Part shown: positions 61,588 to 64,000 of the stretch, one piece after another
Layout: every line of letters starts with the position of its first letter
Numbering within the stretch: position 1 is the stretch's first letter
Origin: JAWWPY01 sp963822825
Lineage (GTDB): Bacteria > Actinomycetota > Actinomycetes > Streptosporangiales > Streptosporangiaceae
Reading direction: 5' to 3'
Assembly (NCBI GenBank): GCA_963822825.1
Contig: CAWGIW010000025.1
Span: 124,001 to 188,000, forward strand
Length of the DNA stretch: 64,000 nucleotides
Made by a program: the position numbers and the translations under genes
The notes under the pieces: generated by a model
What the model saw: the letters and a program-made list of their open reading frames with translations, nothing else
Databases searched by the model: none
What the model was told of the DNA's origin: nothing

Positions 61588-63516
61588 CTACACGGCTGGC
61601 ACGACCGAGGACGCCCAGTCGATCTGGTCGGGATGCTGCTCGGCCCGGACCCGCAGTTGCCCCTCTGACCCGATCACCAGGGCGGCGGGGGCGATCTCCG
61701 GGCTCACCTGGACCTCCACCCCGAGCCCGGCGAGCTGCCGGGCGAGCTTGTTCGCTCGCCTGCCGCCGACCAGCAGTAGCGGCTCCCGGCGCAAGCTGGC
61801 GATCCACAGCCCGACCTGGACGGCCGCGGTCGCAGAAACACTGCCGTCGTACGGCACAGCGATCGGTGAACCTGTGAGGTCTGACCCGGCGACGGTGATC
61901 AGCCGTCCGGTCACGGCGGCCTGGGCGGTTTCATAACCGAACGTAGCGGCATCCAGCAGCACGCACGAGGGTGCTTCCGCCGTGACCAGCGCGGCCAGCT
62001 CGGCTGGCACGTTGGAAGCGAACCTGCTCACCACCTGGACCGGTATCGAGCCGATCGGTATCTCGGCGGCGAGGGCCTCCAGTGCGCTCAGCGAGCCAGC
62101 CATGTCGGCCAGCTGCGCGGAGAGCCCGAGCCCGACCTCCAGCGGCGCCGCCGGATAGGGCCATAGCTGCGCCAGCGTCACCTCCGCCTGCCCGTCCGCC
62201 AGCTCCGCGGCCAGCCTGACCAGCGGGGAACCGGTGGCGGGACTTGCGGGCATGACCAGTACCCGGTGCCCGCCGCGCGCACCGAGCGCGGCCCGCTGGG
62301 CCTCGGCGATGTCATGGGCGACCCGGCTGCGCGGGTAGCACCAATCCAGCAGCGGCCCGGTCATCGCCGTGGTCACCAGGGCCATGACGATCATCAGGGA
62401 GTACAGCTGGGAGTTGAGCACGTGCTCCTGGAGCCCCACCGTGAGGATGACGATCTCGGTCAGCCCCCGGGTGTTGACCAGGACGGCCAGCACGGCCGAA
62501 CCGCGGTGCGGGATTCCGGTGAGCCGGCCCTCGGCGTAACCGCCGAGCAGCTTGCCGCCGATGGAGACGGCCAGGATCGCGGCCAGGATGCCCACGGTGC
62601 CAAGGTGCAGCGCAGTGAGGTTCACCGTCAGCCCGGTCACCACGAAGAACATCGGCAGCAGCAACTGCACGGCCAGCTGCTCCAGGCGCTCCAGGATCTG
62701 GCGGACCAGTGCGTCCGAGCGGGGCATCAAGACCCCGAACAGGAAAGCGCCGAAGATGAAGTGGATCTGCATCCACTGGGTGGCCCACGCGGAGGTGAGC
62801 AGCCCGATCAGCACGAACGACAGCATGCCCGGCGTGAGCCGCCCGGCGCGCTCGAAGGCGCCTACCAGCCGCTGCAACAGCGGCCGGACCCCGAAGAGCA
62901 TCAGCAGCACGTACCCGGGGACTAGCAGGATGTGCCAGGAGTTCCGGCCGCCGGTACTGGCCAGCGCGACCGCGATCGCCAGCAGGGTCCAGGCGATGAC
63001 GTCGATGACCGCGGCGGAGGCGAGCGCCAGGCCGCCAATCCAGATCTGCTGCATTCCCCGGTCGGTGATGATGCGGGCGAGCACGGGAAAGGCGGTCGCC
63101 GACACCGCGGTGCCGAAGAACAGCACGAACACCAGCGTCCTGCCGTGCGCATAGGTATGAGCCAGCCAGAGCGCGAGCCCGCAGCCCAGCGCCAAGGGCA
63201 GCACGGTAGCGCCCACCGCGACCCCGGTGGCGACCCGGCCCTTGCCGTGGACCAGTGTCTGGTCCAGCCCCATCCCGATCACGAACATGAACAGCACCAG
63301 GCCGACATCCGCGAGCGTCGTCAGCGACGGCAGCACCGAGGGCGGGAACAGGCGGTGCCCGATAAGGTGACCCAGCAGCGTCGGGCCGAGCACGATGCCG
63401 GCCAGGATCTCACCGATCACCCGAGGCTGGCCGAGCCGCTGCGCGACGGTGCCCAGCGTCCGGGCCGCGATCAAGACGACTGCGATGTCCAGCAGGAGGA
63501 GATCAATGGGTGGCAC
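61588..63516 (-). CDS. CPA2-type cation/proton antiporter with C-terminal Usp-like domain
   Basis: A 642-residue membrane protein. Twelve or so helices span about residues 1-395, including GTVAQRLGQPRVIGEILAGI, then VLFFGTAVSATAFPVLARII and MFFVVTGLTVNLTALHLG, the KefB/NapA-like core. The last 240 residues are soluble, with a HRVLVMPASPATGSPLVRL repeat of the universal stress fold. Antiporters of this type occur in aromatic polyketide clusters and may give resistance or pH control; this is inference. ATG 63516 lies three bases past the next gene's stop. The 155-base gap 61433-61587 shows nothing. Confidence 0.88.
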   Translation of the reverse strand: MPPIDLLLLDIAVVLIAARTLGTVAQRLGQPRVIGEILAGIVLGPTLLGHLIGHRLFPPSVLPSLTTLADVGLVLFMFVIGMGLDQTLVHGKGRVATGVAVGATVLPLALGCGLALWLAHTYAHGRTLVFVLFFGTAVSATAFPVLARIITDRGMQQIWIGGLALASAAVIDVIAWTLLAIAVALASTGGRNSWHILLVPGYVLLMLFGVRPLLQRLVGAFERAGRLTPGMLSFVLIGLLTSAWATQWMQIHFIFGAFLFGVLMPRSDALVRQILERLEQLAVQLLLPMFFVVTGLTVNLTALHLGTVGILAAILAVSIGGKLLGGYAEGRLTGIPHRGSAVLAVLVNTRGLTEIVILTVGLQEHVLNSQLYSLMIVMALVTTAMTGPLLDWCYPRSRVAHDIAEAQRAALGARGGHRVLVMPASPATGSPLVRLAAELADGQAEVTLAQLWPYPAAPLEVGLGLSAQLADMAGSLSALEALAAEIPIGSIPVQVVSRFASNVPAELAALVTAEAPSCVLLDAATFGYETAQAAVTGRLITVAGSDLTGSPIAVPYDGSVSATAAVQVGLWIASLRREPLLLVGGRRANKLARQLAGLGVEVQVSPEIAPAALVIGSEGQLRVRAEQHPDQIDWASSVVPAV

Positions 63517-63519
63517 TGG

Positions 63520-64000
63520 TCACTTCCTGTCTGGCTCACTGTCTGGCTCATTGAGACCAGGAAGTTCAAGAGGTGACCCGAACCAGCGGTTCAGGGCCGT
63601 CGGCAGGGCATCGCCAGCCGGATCCGTCCAGGCGACATAGCCGTCGGGACGGATCAGCAGTGCCGCGGTACTGGCGAGCGGGCTGTCGGCGGCCAGCTGG
63701 TGCGGGTGCGCCGTGACGATCTGGATTCGGTCCGACCAGGGGTCGGCGGCGCGGCGAAGGTCCTGGCGGTCGGCGAGGTCCAGCAGGACGCCCCGCCCCC
63801 GGTGCAGCAGGTCCACCGTGCGGGTCTTGCCGTCCGCGGTCACCAGTTCCTCGTTCGGGATGCGTCGGCCGAGGAGCGGGTGGTCACCGACTCCGACGTC
63901 GTAGCGGATATCCAGGCCGCTGACCATTCCGGCGAGGTGACGGCCGACGTCCGGGTACTCCATCAGCTCCGCGAAGACGGTCCTGAGCGGCTCAACCTCG
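63520..64000 (-). CDS. FAD-dependent monooxygenase, C-terminal part (runs off the right edge)
   Basis: The last 160 residues of a PgaE-like hydroxylase. LAGMVSGLDIRYDVGVGDHP and RTVDLLHRGRGVLLDLADR lead to LLIRPDGYVAWTDPAGD, the thioredoxin-like end of the family. It closely parallels the C-terminus of the monooxygenase at 54871-56366 and has an intact frame. The stop at 63520 leaves three bases to the antiporter start, so both belong to one transcript. The catalytic FAD domain is outside the window. Confidence 0.9.
   Translation of the reverse strand, partial: EVEPLRTVFAELMEYPDVGRHLAGMVSGLDIRYDVGVGDHPLLGRRIPNEELVTADGKTRTVDLLHRGRGVLLDLADRQDLRRAADPWSDRIQIVTAHPHQLAADSPLASTAALLIRPDGYVAWTDPAGDALPTALNRWFGSPLELPGLNEPDSEPDRK

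Overview
The window is very GC-rich DNA from an actinomycete. Supporting signs are F420-dependent luciferase-like oxidoreductases, three deazaflavin-type nitroreductases, a mycothiol-type DinB protein, a PucR regulator, frequent GTG starts and 4-bp GTGA overlaps. The gene mix would fit Streptosporangiales or relatives, but the sequence alone does not name a species. No rRNA, tRNA, CRISPR array, transposase or integrase was recognised.

Region 1 (1-34 kb) looks like ordinary chromosomal accessory and housekeeping DNA on both strands. It holds an M20 dipeptidase and NADH-type Nudix hydrolase pair, an alditol oxidase, an AlkA-like glycosylase, an ArsR/SRPBCC pair, a DHA2 exporter, prolyl-tRNA synthetase, TerC and a PucR regulator. 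It also holds a thioredoxin with a histidine-rich tail next to a duplicated YbjQ protein, a pseudouridine catabolism pair (kinase plus PsuG), a phosphoketolase/phosphotransacetylase operon and a GH15 glucoamylase-type enzyme. Several intergenic inverted or direct repeats look like operators or terminators.

Region 2 (34-54 kb) is read almost entirely from the minus strand and probably forms the flank of a biosynthetic cluster. It has a phosphopantetheinyl transferase (frame broken once) and a 1876-residue single-chain acyl-CoA carboxylase that could supply malonyl-CoA. Next come a nitroreductase, a hemerythrin, a questin-oxidase-like protein, a dienelactone hydrolase, two paralogous DHA2 exporters and an acyltransferase. 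After these come two tandem ABM monooxygenases, a flavin reductase, an SDR, a third small ABM-like protein, another nitroreductase and a cupin.

Region 3 (53-64 kb, minus strand, running off the right edge) is the core of a type II polyketide cluster. In transcription order it reads: FAD monooxygenase (partial), cation/proton antiporter, TcmI/JadI-type cyclase, KS-alpha, chain-length factor, ACP, C-9 ketoreductase, two-domain aromatase/cyclase, FAD monooxygenase, flavin-dependent halogenase. The order cyclase, KS-alpha, CLF, ACP, KR, ARO/CYC, oxygenase is the one known from angucycline clusters such as those for jadomycin and landomycin. A chlorinated angucyclinone is therefore the best inference for the product.

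From about 54.9 to 61.0 kb every PKS gene is interrupted by frame changes. They can be repaired by removing single bases, and the repaired KS-alpha, CLF, ACP and KR come out at 418, 405, 89 and 261 residues, which are normal family lengths. This points to a sequence or assembly artefact, or a very recent event, rather than long decay. Those genes are listed as frameshifted (type pseudogene) but named by the product they would encode.
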